Shown one piece after another: positions 47,158 to 60,100 of a DNA stretch of 64,000 nucleotides; positions within the stretch are counted from its first letter, which is position 1, and each line of letters opens with the position of its first letter. Position numbers and translations under genes: made by a program. The DNA is taken from assembly GCA_030272585.1 (NCBI GenBank), contig BSYQ01000004.1, positions 4,340,001 through 4,404,000 of the forward strand, given 5' to 3'. The DNA is from Bryopsis sp. KO-2023 (Eukaryota; Chlorophyta; Ulvophyceae; Bryopsidales; Bryopsidaceae). Under the pieces are notes generated by a model. That model ran no database searches, had not been told where the DNA came from, and saw only the letters and a list, made by a program, of their open reading frames with translations.

Positions 47158-49804
47158 TCAAGTTTTGGATGGTTTTTTCTTCGAGGAAGATTTTTCCTTC
47201 TTCTTCTCTTTTTTCTTCTTCCCACTCTTTTCTGATTTGGGTGTTTTGGGTGTCTTGGGTGCCTCGACTGTCTTGGGCGTCTCGACTGTCTTGGGCGTTT
47301 TGGCTGCCTTGGGCGTTTTGGGGTTTTTGGCTGCCTTGGGCGTTTTGGGGGTTTTGGCTGTCTTGAGTTCCTGGACCGTCTTTGGGGTTTTGGGTGTCTT
47401 GGGCGTCTTGGCTTTAGGTGTCTTGGGGGTCTTGGATTTTCTTGGCGGTTTCTCACGGGGTGTTTGCAAGGGTGTCCTCTGAAGGCAGACACATTTGAAG
47501 AGAAAACATAAACGAACAAGGAATAATAACAAAAAGTGAACAAAGATTGGGCCCAGAACTGAAGGGGACAGGGAATCATGTTGGAACCAGCACCCGTATC
47601 TTTGAATTTTCCGTTGAAAAAAAATGTCTGAAAATATATCTGAAAAAAAGCAGCCCCACAAAAGAAAGCAAAAAAAAAAAAGCAAGCACAAAAGCAACGG
47701 GCGAAAAAGGCCAGTCATTGTGCATCTTTTCCTCACCTCCTCATTTTCTTCTTCCTTGTTTGCCTCTACCACAGGATTCTCCACCTCCAGATTTTCTTCT
47801 TCCTTTTCTGCCTCAGCTACTGGTTCCTCCACCTTCACTCCACTTTCAGATCTCTTTCTGTCCTGCACATCACGTCAGCCAAACTCATTCACAGAGGTAT
47901 TGTTGCTTTATTCCATGATCCCATGAAAAAACACATATATATATAACAATTGTAAACGAAGGAAAAATATAACAAAGCATTCACCGAAAAAAAGAAATAA
48001 ATGAAACATTCGTTCTCTCCATCGATAATCCCAAAAAAGAAACAAAAAAAAACAAAGGAACAGTTCACCACCTGAAAACAGAACTGTCACCCACCAAAAA
48101 ACCAACACAAAAAATATATATATTTTTTCCCTCAATTCCCTTCATGTCTGTACAAAAATAAAAACATAACAAGGCTCGACAGAACAATCCTTCCAGTCGA
48201 CTGCATCTCCATAGATTATTTTCTTTCTTTCTTTCTTTTCTTTCCTTTTTTTTCCTTTCACAGTTACTCACCCCGTCAAAAAGCTCCGAACTCGCTCCAT
48301 CTGATGGTTCCCTTTCTTGCCAGTTTCTTACCAGGGTGACTCGCTTTCGGATGGGGACTTTATCAGCGAACGCGTCAGGGACCATCGCATCCACGATCAT
48401 TTGACCAGCAGCATCTGCGTTCTCTTGCACGATATGAAAAGACCCTCCTAAAGAAAAGGAAAAAAAAAATACTCTCACACCCTGAAAAAGAAAATTACGA
48501 AAGAAGCATCGAGAGAAAAAAAAAATCCTTCCCATCCTTTTTTCTCCTTGATTCTTATTATCGAAATCCTACAAAAAAAGAAACAGAAAAAAAAAACAAA
48601 AAACAAAAAAACAAAGAAAACCCTCCCATGTCGAGGGATATCATTGGAGCGCCACCAAGAAAAGGGAAAAACCAGGGACAAGGGAAAAATACAATAATCA
48701 GCCATCAAATAAAAAAATGAACACTAGTGCGCATGGATCGGCGTGGATATCATTTTTGGTGAACTGAATTCATGTTGGTTCAGACTTTTTGTGTCGTTTT
48801 TTTTTCGCACCTCCCTTTTTTTGCAGGGAGCCCACGATTCCGACTCCTTCCTTTTCGGCCACATCCATCGTCACTCCATTCATTTCAGAAAGGTCCTCCA
48901 TCTGTCCAAAAAGAAAAAAAACAAGAAAAAAACATCGTTAAAAATCAAGATCATCCGCTGTGAAATACAACACCTCTCCCCCCCCCCCCTTCCCTCAAAT
49001 GAACCTATCCTCCAATGAAAATTTATTTGAACATGGAGCCCCGCCTCTCTGCTTTTTTCTCTTGAAAAGCAGCCAGAAAAACCATGCAAACACCAACCTT
49101 CAGACATCACCTCTGCAGGTATTTGTAGCAGCCAGATTTCGCAATTATTGCTGTCCGCTTTCAGCCCAGCCAACAGCGGTTGAGCATCCACCTCCTGGAA
49201 CCCCTCTGGCACATCCCTGTGCCAGAAAACCAACAAATTTCTCCAATTACTCAGAGAAGGACGAAAAAAAAATGCATGATAAAACGCACGATGTGTGTGA
49301 GAATGTGAACGCTTTTTGGACCCATGATTGTTTGTTTTTCGTTCTTTTTCTTGTTTTTTTTTTCGAGTTTTTTTTTGGAAACACAGAAACAAAAGAAACA
49401 AAAGAAGATCGTCTTTATTCCAGTTTTGGGCAGGTCTATTTTGGGAAAGAAAATCCAAATCATGAAAATGACTAAGCAGCACTGTCCCTGCACAGCCTTC
49501 CCCGATCAATACTCTATGACCCCATGCTCAACTTCTTAAAAACTTCGCCAAAATCAATGACATGATCGTCAAAACACTTTACATAGGCAGGTTTTCCCAT
49601 GCTGAAAATAAGGTCAGCAACCCACTCACTGAAGGGGAAAAAAAGCAAGAAACAGGGGTGTACAATAGAGAGGAATCCACACCTGGGAGTTTCAAATGTG
49701 ACCTTCCTCTTTTTGGCATTCTTTTCTTTTTCCACGACGCCTGACGGTCCTTCACCCGCCAAGCTCCTCTTTTTTTCTTTTTTTCTCTTTTTCGATTGGC
49801 CCAT
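47158..49804 (-). CDS. Probable RNA polymerase I subunit RPA34-like protein with KTPK tail
   Basis: Six exons: 49804-49683, 49216-49111, 48901-48811, 48447-48272, 47862-47737 and 47478-47158. All phases agree; 942 bases, 313 residues. A lysine-rich start (MGQSKKRKKEKK) is followed by 'PEGFQEVDAQPLLAGLKADS' and 'CEIWLLQIPAE', the '(L)P.gf....l..L.......eiWLiq.P' signature of RPA34/A34.5 (CD3EAP) subunits, which pair with A49 and aid Pol I initiation and elongation in the nucleolus. Next comes a beta-rich part ending 'KVPIRKRVTLVRNW', an acidic Glu-rich exon, and a C-terminal tail of many KTPK/KTPKA units ending in Lys runs, like histone H1 or nucleolar proteins. Family assignment rests on the short N-terminal signature and the overall charge layout. 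Confidence 0.55.
47170..47440 (-). repeat. Degenerate KTPK-coding minisatellite
   Basis: Imperfect repeats of AAGACACCCAAA-type codons inside the last exon of the RPA34-like gene, giving about 15 T-P-K units. The opposite strand shows an artefactual Leu/Gly/Val-rich frame. Confidence 0.8.
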
Positions 49805-50272
49805 CGCAGCGTTCGACGATTTCCTCCCCCAGCGAAAGGTGGTAAAATGACGGGGGTGTTCGCAGGGCGGCTGCTCACGTGAGTGCGTAACGATCAGACG
49901 TGATGCGTGACGTTGACGTGTTACGACATTGATCAGGAACGAAATTTAGGGGATATCTCCGAGGATTTTTCCCATGGGATTTTCTAAGATTTTTCTTTTC
50001 AATACAAAAAGGGTGGTGAGGTAATGAATTTGAGGAAAGCAGAATTTGATAACACTTCATTCATATTACACCTTGGCACTACAAACACAAACAAGTCCAA
50101 GACAGGTAATGTTTTGTTTCCATTTCTCAACCGCTTTCCCAGGCACTCCATCGCATGACTTTCACCCCACTTCAATGGCAGCCGAAAATCCCCCCCCCCC
50201 AGCTTTCAACTTCTAGCCCATGCATTAAACGAAATCTCCCCCCCCCCCCCCCCCCACACCATCCAGCTCCAT
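49805..50272. other. Spacer between the RPA34-like and NRDE2 genes
   Basis: Contains the 5' flank of the RPA34-like gene and the 3' flank of NRDE2, with long C tracts near 50190-50200 and 50238-50255. No gene. Confidence 0.5.
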
Positions 50273-53200
50273 TCAATTCCCAACATCCAATCTTTCCAAC
50301 AACACCTCGTACACATCCGTCCTGATTTTCACCCCTTTGTTTTTCATCACATCCAGAAACTCGCCCACCTCCGTATCCCCCAAAGCAGAGGAGCCGACGT
50401 TCCTCAGCCCGCCCAGCCACAACCCCTTTGCCCAAGGACACGATCGAATCCCCCTCAACATCACTCTCTTCCCCGAAGCTCCTGCCCGGCTGCTCTCCAG
50501 CAGCAAGTACACCACCCAAATCAAAGGACTGCAGCTCACTTCCTTCTTTCTCAAGGCACGTTCAATCGTGGTGTTGGAGTGGAGCCTTGCCATCGGCCGC
50601 AGCAGCTCCACTCCCAGGGCCAGGAGGTGATTCAGGGACGATGGATGGGCGGTGCATTGAGAAGACAGGAATCGAGACAGCCGGGTGGAGGCGTAAGCTT
50701 GCCGCTCGAAGGCGATTAGCATTTTCAGGAGAGTGGAGCATCGGGGGTAAATGGTAAGGCCTTCGATAAGAGCCTCCCTGGCATCTTTTGGGGACACGGT
50801 CGCTGGGGTTGCGTTTCGGCAAGCATTCACCATGATTCTGCAGAGTCTGACAACCAACACCAGGGAAATTAGGAGCCCCGTTTACTGATCTTAGAAGCCA
50901 GCCACCGGAGTGGGGATAACCAACAAATCAGACCAACCCCGACTGAGTAACAACGACGTCTGCTGCCACATTTTTCTTTCTGTGGAGAGGCAGGTCGACA
51001 TTCAATCATTGAATCTGGTGCACCCTGTTTTCTCACTCTCGGGACGTTTTGGTCCAACAATTTGACAAAAAAAAGGAGGGAAGAGAAACTAAACCCCCAC
51101 CTTATTTGCAGATTCTCATGCGACCGACTCTGAGCTCGGACGGCATCCTCAGTAGATTCCATCACATTTCTCAACATATTGATCGCCACGCTAATTCCAT
51201 CGACACCAGTCACAGCCCCCCAGACTTCCTCAAACAGCGCCCCAGCCATTACCCACGAAACCTGGCAGGAATCCAACACCCCCCCTCCTTCAAAGCAAAC
51301 CGCCTTGGCCACTCTCTCCTGGAAACCCCTTTTTGCCATGGTCACATCGGAATCTTGCCAAATGTCAAATATGCATGCATTTTTCTCGAAGGGGCGATAA
51401 GGGGTCCCCAAGGCGAGGTGAAACAAGGTGTTCAAAGCATGTTGCTGGGCCTCGGTGCTACCTTTGGAAGCTTCCAGATCTGCGTAGTTGAATGCGAGAA
51501 TGGGGTGCTGGGATTGGGCAGCGAGGGTGAGCGTGGGCAAGGAGGCCAGAGCGCCATCGTAAATCTTCCGAGCTGCCTGTGGAAAAATTCAAAAAAAAGG
51601 GGAGTGAAAATCGAATGAAACGGAGCAGAAGTAAGAAAATGAGATGATGGTTTGGGGAATGCTGCTGACAGCTGGGGGAAAACCAATGGTTACGCAACTT
51701 CTTAGCTTGAATTCCGTCCCCTCCCCCTCCAAAAATAGAACAGAAAATTGAGATGCACCATATTATTATGCTTTGACTAACGATAAATGCTGGACAAATA
51801 CATGTAGCTCCTCTTCTTTCCAAAAGAATGAACGTTTCACACACAACACCCAATCACCTTCGGCTTCCCCCCTTCGGCCTCCAACCTCGCGTATGCCACC
51901 CACAGCATGATATGATTCCTGCAAGCACCCAGCAGCTTCCTACCAGCTTCCTGCACGCTCTTGCCATCATCGCTCCCACCCCCCCCAGCCACCGCTTCAG
52001 CCAGAATCCACTCTTTGCACAAGACCACCGAATCTCTGAAAACACCCCCCCCAGCCAACGTCCCCAACATTCTCGAAACGAACCCCGCGGTTTCCTTGGA
52101 GCCCTCCAGCCACCGGGAGCACAACTCTCGCCTCATTTTCCCCTTGGTCGAATCGGGGTCCTCCCCCCCAGGATGCAAAAACCCAATTTGCTCATCGAAC
52201 AGCAATTCTCCGAACTCCCTGTCGATCTTCTCGGTGTTTTCACGAATGCCTGCCAAGGCAGGGTCGTTGGAACAGATTTCCGACCCCACATCCACCCCCA
52301 GAAGCTCCAGACACCCGATGGCCAGGGAATCTCTGACTGCAGGGGTGTCCAGATGGAACACCCATTCTTGAATGTCCTCGAATTCGATGTCGTCGATTTC
52401 CCCGTCGTCATCCAGGATTCGAGGTTTCCATTGATTGTTTTGGCGGTGCTGCTCTCTCTCCAGCCACTCGGCCAATACGTCCGGAGGAATGTCTTTTTGC
52501 TGTTCCAGTTTTGCCATGTCTTCCTCCAGCTTCTTCAAACCCAACCTGTTCCAGCTCAGCAGGAATCTTTTCACTGGCATTTCCAGTTTCTGAAACAGTT
52601 TCCAGTTTCAAACATGTTTGGCATGTTTGTTTCACAGATACAAACATATTCCATGATTCACAGATTTATGCTCAGATTCTGGGGAAGGTTTCTAACCATA
52701 CGTCCCAGGTGGATCCTCGACATCCCCAGAGAATTGCCTTCAATTGTTCCACCCAGGTCGCACAACAGAATTCATTGTTTTGCAGAAATTTATGAAATTC
52801 AGAAAAAAAAAATCATAGAAAAGATTGTGAGCGAAGGATTTTTTTTTTTTTTGATTGTATGGTTGTGTTCTTAAAAACAGTAACACTTGATGAATTAGAC
52901 GCGTAAGCATCCTGTTTCTCGAAATGCATGTTTTGTTTTGTTTTCATTTCGTTCAAGTTTTCTTCCCTTGAGCGACTCTCATGTCTTTTCTCATTTTTGT
53001 TCACTGGTTTTTTTGCCATCAAAAACCCACCTTTCCATCAACTCCTCTTCGGTTTCCCCAGCCTCCGTGTGCGATCCAGAAATGGATGAGTCACCCCCCT
53101 CCAACCCCGACCCCGACCCCTCATCATCGCTATCCGACGGGAAATCCTGAACCTCCAAATCCTTTCCCTTTGCCACCTCCACCCAGCCCGACCACCCTTC

Positions 53201-56200
53201 ATCCCCCGCTCCCTCTTCAACACACTCGCCCCTCTCAACCTCCCCGCCACCCCCTGAATCGGCTTTTTCCTCCACCTCGCTCGAGTCCCCCAGCACCCAA
53301 CTGGCCCATCCTTTTGCCCCCGGCTCTCCGATCCTAGCCACCCCGGAATGCCAAAACTTCTTAATCGAATGGCTCAGGGAGCTGCTGTTCGCCCCCGTTT
53401 GTAGTTCTTTCGGACGCAAAAAATGCCATTCCATGATTGCTTGGATCTTGGCGATCGCATGTTCGGAGTAACCGGATTGCATGTCGAATTGGATGGACAG
53501 GAGGGCCAGTCTGGCCAGCCCCTCTTCGATTTCGATCAGTTTCTTTATCCTCACACCCAGGCGAGCTTGACGGGATCGCTCCACAGCGAGAGATTGCAAG
53601 GCTTGGGCGTACAAGCTGTCGATCGATGAAACGGAGAAGTTTCCGAATTGCGATTTCCTCCATTGGATGTATGCTGACCAAATCCTGCACAGATTACCCA
53701 TCCATGGTGAAATCCTGATCAATCAACTTTGGTTTTTCAATGCCAGCTAAATATTTCGCCAGCCTTCTACGCAAGCAGAACCATTCAGGCCGAAACGTGA
53801 TCCAGGGGACATGATTCATCCTAATCGATATTTGTGGCGAAAAACCTGAATTGGGAGGTGTATGTGTAGGTGGTGGTGAAAGGCCAGTTAATCGATATAT
53901 CGATATATATATCCCTCCACCAATCGATTACCTTGGACTGCCAGGGGAATTATCGATCACACGCTCCCATCTTGCCAGGACGCTTGGACCGTCCTCGATC
54001 AACTCCACGCAGTCCAGCAGCAACAGCACCAAATCTTCGGCCCCTGGATGGAAACTCAAACCACGTTCCAGGATAGCAATCTTTCGCTCGGCTGTCGACC
54101 TCTCCGATGCCTTGAAAACACAATCACACAGCGATTCTAAATTGAGGCAAAAAAACCGATCAATAATGAACAAAAAAAATAAAAAACCCAACAAAACCAA
54201 CAATGTGGGGAAAGGGTTCAAATGTTTGTAGGTGAATCATTTTTCGCTCGTTCAGTGAATACATACAACGGAGGGGTAAAAAGAACTGATTTTCGATTTT
54301 TTTTGGGGAAAACCCAACAGAATTGAATGGGGGAATAGGGGATTGCTCTGTTTTTGCCTGCCCCACCTTCCTCCGGAGCAGCTTGTTGGCCTCATCTTGA
54401 AACCGAGCGAATTCGATCCACAGCTCCATCTCGAACGGTCGTTCCCTGGTTGCGATGTTGAACTCCTTGGTTCTGCGCAAAATGTATTGTTCGTCGTCCT
54501 CCCCTTGCACGGGGTCATCCACCGTTAAATCCATTTTGGCAGGCGGAGGCAGCGACAGCCCGATGGCCCCACCATTATGTTTTGTTTCTGGTTTCAAGCG
54601 AAACAGCAGTCGGTATTTTTTGAGCCGCCGGCTGCGTTCCCTCATCATGGATTTGGAGGAAAAGAATCGCAAGCGAGTGAGCTCTCCTGCTGAAGTGTTT
54701 CTGAGCCAAAAAAAAATTGCTCCAGTTCAGTGCAGGGTTTGAATCCATAGATTTGTGAACGGAGTGTGATTGGCATGGGTATGTCAATCGGCGCTTTGAC
54801 AATTTTTTTTTTCAATTTTGTTTTCTTCAATGCAACGAGGAAAAAAAGCTCAGCGTGTTCCTGAAAATGGGGACGGAATTTTTTCCATTCAGGTCTACCT
54901 CCGCTTTTATCAACCCCCCAAAAAGGCACATTTCAAACAATCTTCTGGTAACCAGTAACAATAAATTAGAGAAAAAAAATTAAAAAAATCAAACAATTAA
55001 GCACAATATGCCTGGTTTTCCAGCGAGTTTCTCGTGGAGAACATGCAATCCACCATTGCATTCAGAATAATATTTTGCTGGTCATGATTCTATATCAACT
55101 ATATCGACTGTGAAAACAACTTTAGCATCTTTTTTCAAATTTCAAGGGCACCATAATAGAACAAAAAAAATGGCTTTTTGTTTGTTTAGCATTCCGGTGT
55201 TTTTTGGTCATTGAAAAAAAACACCGGAATGCTGTTATTAGATTCGATGTCAAAAACTCACCTCGTTTTTCTTCCGACCAGGCCTTTTCGCCGGTACGCC
55301 GGTACGACCATCCGGTACAGCCCCTCGTACACCACGTTATCGAAATCGCCCTTTTCATCGAAATAGTATCCAATATCCGCAGAGTTTCTTGCAGCACTTT
55401 GACGGTGTTGAAACCAGCCTTGAACACCAGTAGCCCCCTCCCCTCTGTTTCCCCTCGACTTATATCGTTTCTCAAGCTCCAGGATTTTGTCAAGTTCCGA
55501 TTTTGGCTTTTTCCTGCCTTTCTTGTCGTCATGCTCTCTTTTCTTCCTCCTGCAACGACAGCAAAAAAAAAAAAAAAGCGAAATCAATAATTTTGAAAAA
55601 TTCAACATTCATAAAAAAAAACTTAGAAGAAAAGCGGACCCCCCCCCCCCCAAAAAAAAAAACCTCACTTTTTCGAGCTCCTTTTTCTCTTGGCTTTTTT
55701 TTCTCGACTGGCAATGCTGTCGAAGGAGGAACCCCCCGAGTCAGACTCGTCAGACGTCAGTAAAGCTGCAGCCCTCGCCCTCAATCCATCATCTGAAGAA
55801 CACGTGGTGGTGCTATCAAACCACGATCTGAACAATCCAACACAGGCTAGGCACCCTCATTTCAAAAAATGAAATAAAAACGAAAAAAAAAGAGACAGAA
55901 AAAACGCTCTCGACACACAGGAGAACCACCAGTGGAAGAAACCATTCAATTCGAAAAATGTGTGACTAACTCCTGTTCTCAGATTGATGTTGGAATCCAC
56001 ATGCAATCGTTTTGTTTTCTGTTGAGTAATCATTGGCAAAGCATTCTGAGAAGCAATATTTTTTTAATTATTTTGAGAAATTATTGGCAGAGCCAGCGCC
56101 CAGGTATAGGAAGCTCCATCCAACTTTTCCCTAAGTTTTGTGTTGGATGGAGCATTGCAGTCCAGGAAAAATGTTCAAAATTTTTCAGAAGGTTCATACT

Positions 56201-56425
56201 GATTTATCCATCTGGGCAACAGATGCATGCATGCGAGATGTATGGAGTTTGCTCAGTTCGACGACTTTCACCTTCTTCAGGACGCTGGGCTGGTGCCTCC
56301 GATTTGAAACTGGAACAGTGCTGCCAGCTCCCCACAGCATCTTCTTGGGGTGAGCTCGACGCGAGGCCGTGCAATGGAAACAGCGACGTCCCCTTGGATC
56401 CGGAAGCATCCATGTATCCGTTCAA
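50273..56425 (-). CDS. NRDE2: NRDE2 homologue, nuclear RNA-decay regulator with HAT-like repeats
   Basis: NRDE2 acts with the MTR4 helicase in nuclear RNA surveillance and splicing quality. Exon 1 (from 56425 or 56413) contains 'TSLFPL' and 'SWQHCSSF', as in plant NRDE2 N-termini. Exon 2 (about 55844-55674) adds an acidic then basic stretch. About 55556-55260 holds 'YYFDEKGDFDNVVYEGLYRM'. About 54700-54360 holds 'RTKEFNIATRERPFEMELWI'. About 54115-53930 holds 'ERKIAILERGLSFHPG'. About 53700-53030 holds 'FWHSGVARIGEPGAKGW', a hallmark of the family. 52580-51850 and 51575-51110 continue the repeats, and the last exon (about 50850-50273) has 'CPWAKGLWL' and 'MKNKGVKIRTDVYEVLL'. The order matches human and plant NRDE2 throughout. 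Internal borders are approximate. Confidence 0.88.
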
Positions 56426-57123
56426 ACACGCTCGTTCCGTTGGTGGTGGCTTTGTCCTTTCGTTTTTGTTTTTGGATCGACGTCGCGGAGTCTGTAAACG
56501 TCGTCGCCTGTCGTGTTGAGATTTTGAAGCTTTTTTTTTGAAAGGAAGCTGTCAGACAGGCACACTGTGCCTTGTGTCGATTTCGTAAGCGATAACGAAA
56601 GTGTTTTGTTGGTTTTTTTCTTGTTGGAGTCTCACTCTTTGGCGTTGGAATGAGTGTGGCCGGTTGGACGTCGACGACATGGCCCAAAGCTCGCTTATCT
56701 GGCAACGCCAATCGTATCCTCTGCGGAAAGGATAAGAAACCGCACAGATCATCCCACACTCCAGACGGCATTACGTCGAGTCGACAGTACTTAAGGTCGG
56801 CGAACGCTTTCCGGCACACGGGCCCCCCTAAGGTGCGCGACCAAAAACAGCAGAAAGGGGCGAAACGTGAATGCCAAGTGCACTGCTCTCCAACGCCGCC
56901 GGCATCGAGCGGGTGTTTCCTTCCATCCAGCATTTTTTTTGGGAATTAAAACTCGTACATCGAGGTTTGCGAGCTCCGAAGGGTCTCCCCGAAGTATTTC
57001 CGGATTGTACCTGTGTGTTTCGCGCGCGTTTTGTTGGCGACAATCGAGCAAGCAGTCCTAACGCTTTCTTGTGTTTTTTTTTGGCAGCTGGCGCAGAGAT
57101 CTTTTGGGGATTGAGTATACGAG
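56426..57123. other. Divergent promoter interval, NRDE2 / ALMT-like gene
   Basis: About 700 bases between opposite starts. The part 56640-57060 is GC-rich and open on both strands, but no protein family is recognisable. It may be a shared regulatory region or carry 5' untranslated exons. Confidence 0.4.
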
Positions 57124-60100
57124 ATGGTCAGCAAGAAGCTGGTGGATGGGCTGATCGCCCCTATGACGCGCAGCTTCGTTGCGCTGTTCGTGGTGACGTC
57201 CCTGGCGTTTACTATCAAAAGCCCAGGGGCGGGCAAAAAAAGGGGTCCTGACGAAACGGAAGAGGCTCATTTCATTCATCTGACTTTCATGTGGCTAGCA
57301 ATGGTCAATTTCATTATCGCAGCACCCAAAATCGGAAGGTATGGGAGAAAACAGCTGATGTAAAATTGATCTGTGAATGAGAATTTGTTAATCAGTGTAT
57401 ATATCCTTGCTGAAATCGATGGTGGGGTTTCTTAATATCAAAGAGAATTGCAACTTGCCTGGCGAATTGGCTTACAATAGGAAAAAAACAGAGAGGAATG
57501 CAACTTGCATAATGTACCTGTCATCCTCCGCAATGCACCACCTCATTATGCTCAACAGCCTATCGCTTTTCCTGTCTTCTTCCATTTCTGTAATTTTGTT
57601 TTTGGCACATTTTCCTCCTCCTCCTCCTCCTCCCCACAGTGTGGCCAAAACCATCGCTCAGAATGTCTTTCTTTTATTTCTGTAATTTTGTTTTGGCACG
57701 TTTTCCTCCCCCCACAGTGTGGCAAAAACCAGCACTCAGAACGTGATCGGCAGTGCGGTGGGGGCCACCACAGGAGTCGGCATCGTAGCTGCAGCATGGT
57801 CAGCCGATTTGCTTCGAAACGCGAGTTGGTTTGCCCTGTGCATGAGTTTGGTCGGACTGACGGCCAATGCCTTGGGCTGGGCTTTCAAGATCCCCCAGTT
57901 CTCCATGTTCATGGTGCTGTCGGCATGCATGATCGTGTTTTGCAACGAGGACCCCACCAACGCGACCTTTTTCATGCTTTCGAGAATCGTCGGGATGATC
58001 GCTGGTGTGCTGATGGCTAACATTTTGGCGGTGTTGATTTATCCGAAGACGGCCACTCAAGAGGTGGGGTTGATCGATTTTTTTGATACAAATATTTGTT
58101 GCGTTTCTTGTCCAAATTTATCCTGGAAACCCCCCCCCCACACACACACAAAAAAACGAAGATGAGGAAAAGGAAACGTTCGGGCGGGAAGGCGCTCTGT
58201 AGATTTGCATAATTTTTTGTTCTTTTATTAATTGCAGTGGGTCCCGGCCCATATGCTTATCAACTTCCAACATTGACCTATGTTTCAGGAACTTTGCATT
58301 TTTCACACATTTAACATAGGCACTTTGCTCTATTGTTTGTTTTCAGTTTTGATTTGTTTTTTAAAGACTGTTTCATGCAGTTTAAACTTCAGTTTGTTTC
58401 TTTATTTTTTTTTTTGGGGGGGGGAATCCAGGTAGTCTCTAGTTTAGTCACAGTGTTGGATGGATTATCCGGATTGAATCAAATCGCTTGGTCGCACACC
58501 GTGAAACACGCTCTGGGTCCTTTGAGCTCCACCGACAGCCAAAACAGGGGGCAGAAAAAAATGGAAGAAGACGACGATGATAAAAAGGGATTCATCAAAC
58601 TGGCAGCCGGAGTCTGCAAAGATGGAGAGTGTGGAATCGCTCAGGTGCGCTGCACTCTACATCCACCTGCCTCTCCGGCTCCTCAAAATATGACAACTCG
58701 CATGTTTGACTGGTGTTGGTGTTTAGTCAGCCGATAATGGCTTTGGTTTGCTGCCTGTGAAACAACAATCAAGACATAAATGGCCACTGTGAACCCCACT
58801 GTTTGACCTCTTGGTGGAAATGGATGTGGAGTGGAACACCCACTCAAACTGTGCCGAAGGTCGACTGTATGTCTGTCGCGTGGATGCTGGGTATTTCGAT
58901 GGTAGTAATCGTTTGACTGGGTTTTTTTGTTTTTTTGTTTTTTTTTTTCTCTCCAGGCCGTGGTGACCTCCCAATTGGAAACTGCCTTGATGAAAGTGTA
59001 TAATGGATTGGAAGCTGCTGAGGCGGCGATGCCACTGACAAGAACCGAAGTGGCTTTCAAAGTCTTTGGTAAGAAATCTCTAAAAAAAACAATTAATTAA
59101 TTTAAAAAAAATACTAAATGAATTGAAAAAAAAAATAAAAAATATATATATATATATATATCTTCATTTGCCATGTTCAAATTTTCGGCATATGTTGTTG
59201 AATCCAATGCATGCAAAAGTGGTGGTAGATTTCACCGATCGCTCAAATTGACATTTTTTTCATCAGTACAATTAAATTCTCTTATTTATTCTCATCGGCC
59301 ATTATTTATTTATTTCTTTCCAATTTTGGAACGATCCTTTTCGCAGGGTATTGGGTGTTCATGCCCTCCATTTCGTGGGTGAAACGGCAGCCCCTGCCTG
59401 AGGAAGACATAGCCACCTTGGCATGGAGCATCAGGAAATGCGCCAGAGTTCTTTGGACGGTCAGTCTCACGTTTCAAGATGGGCTGGACGAAGATATGGT
59501 GGAAGCCCTGAGGCAACGCTACCCCTCCAACCTCATGGCCAATCTAAAAGATGCCTCCACTGATGTTTTTGAGGTTGGTTTAAATTCTCTTAAATTCCCC
59601 TGCCCCCCCCCTGCTGCCCCCAAAAGAAAGTATTTGAGGAAAAAGAAAAAGAAAAAGTGAAAATGGCTGAATGGTGGTCGTTCTTAGTTCATGCAGTGAT
59701 TGAGATTGAGCGTTTTGTTAGGTTTCATTTCGCTGGTGGCATTTTTGAAAACATTCTTGCACACCCACCCCCTTGATGTCACTCTCTCTCTCTCTTTTGA
59801 TTTTTTTTGTAAAATTGCTTTCCCTTCTTGGCGATTTCTCGATCGACCGTCCAAACCATATCGAGGAATATTAAATTGAGCCGATTGATCTAAATTTTGA
59901 TGCAGGATTTCGTGGAGAGTTTTCCTGCGAGCGTGATGGTGCCCACCACCAACATTGAGAATTTCAGAGAAGCGGTGGAATCCCTGTTTGCGATCAATGA
60001 CTACTACCGGACAAAAATTTCTTCCCACATGCGAAAGTACAAAGAATTGGTAAAGACCATCATCTCACCTGCAAAAAAAAAAAAAGTTGCTTTCAGTGAA

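Noticed and set aside
46880..47482. Plus-strand Leu/Gly/Val-rich repetitive frame
   Set aside because: Reverse complement of the KTPK minisatellite in the RPA34-like gene.
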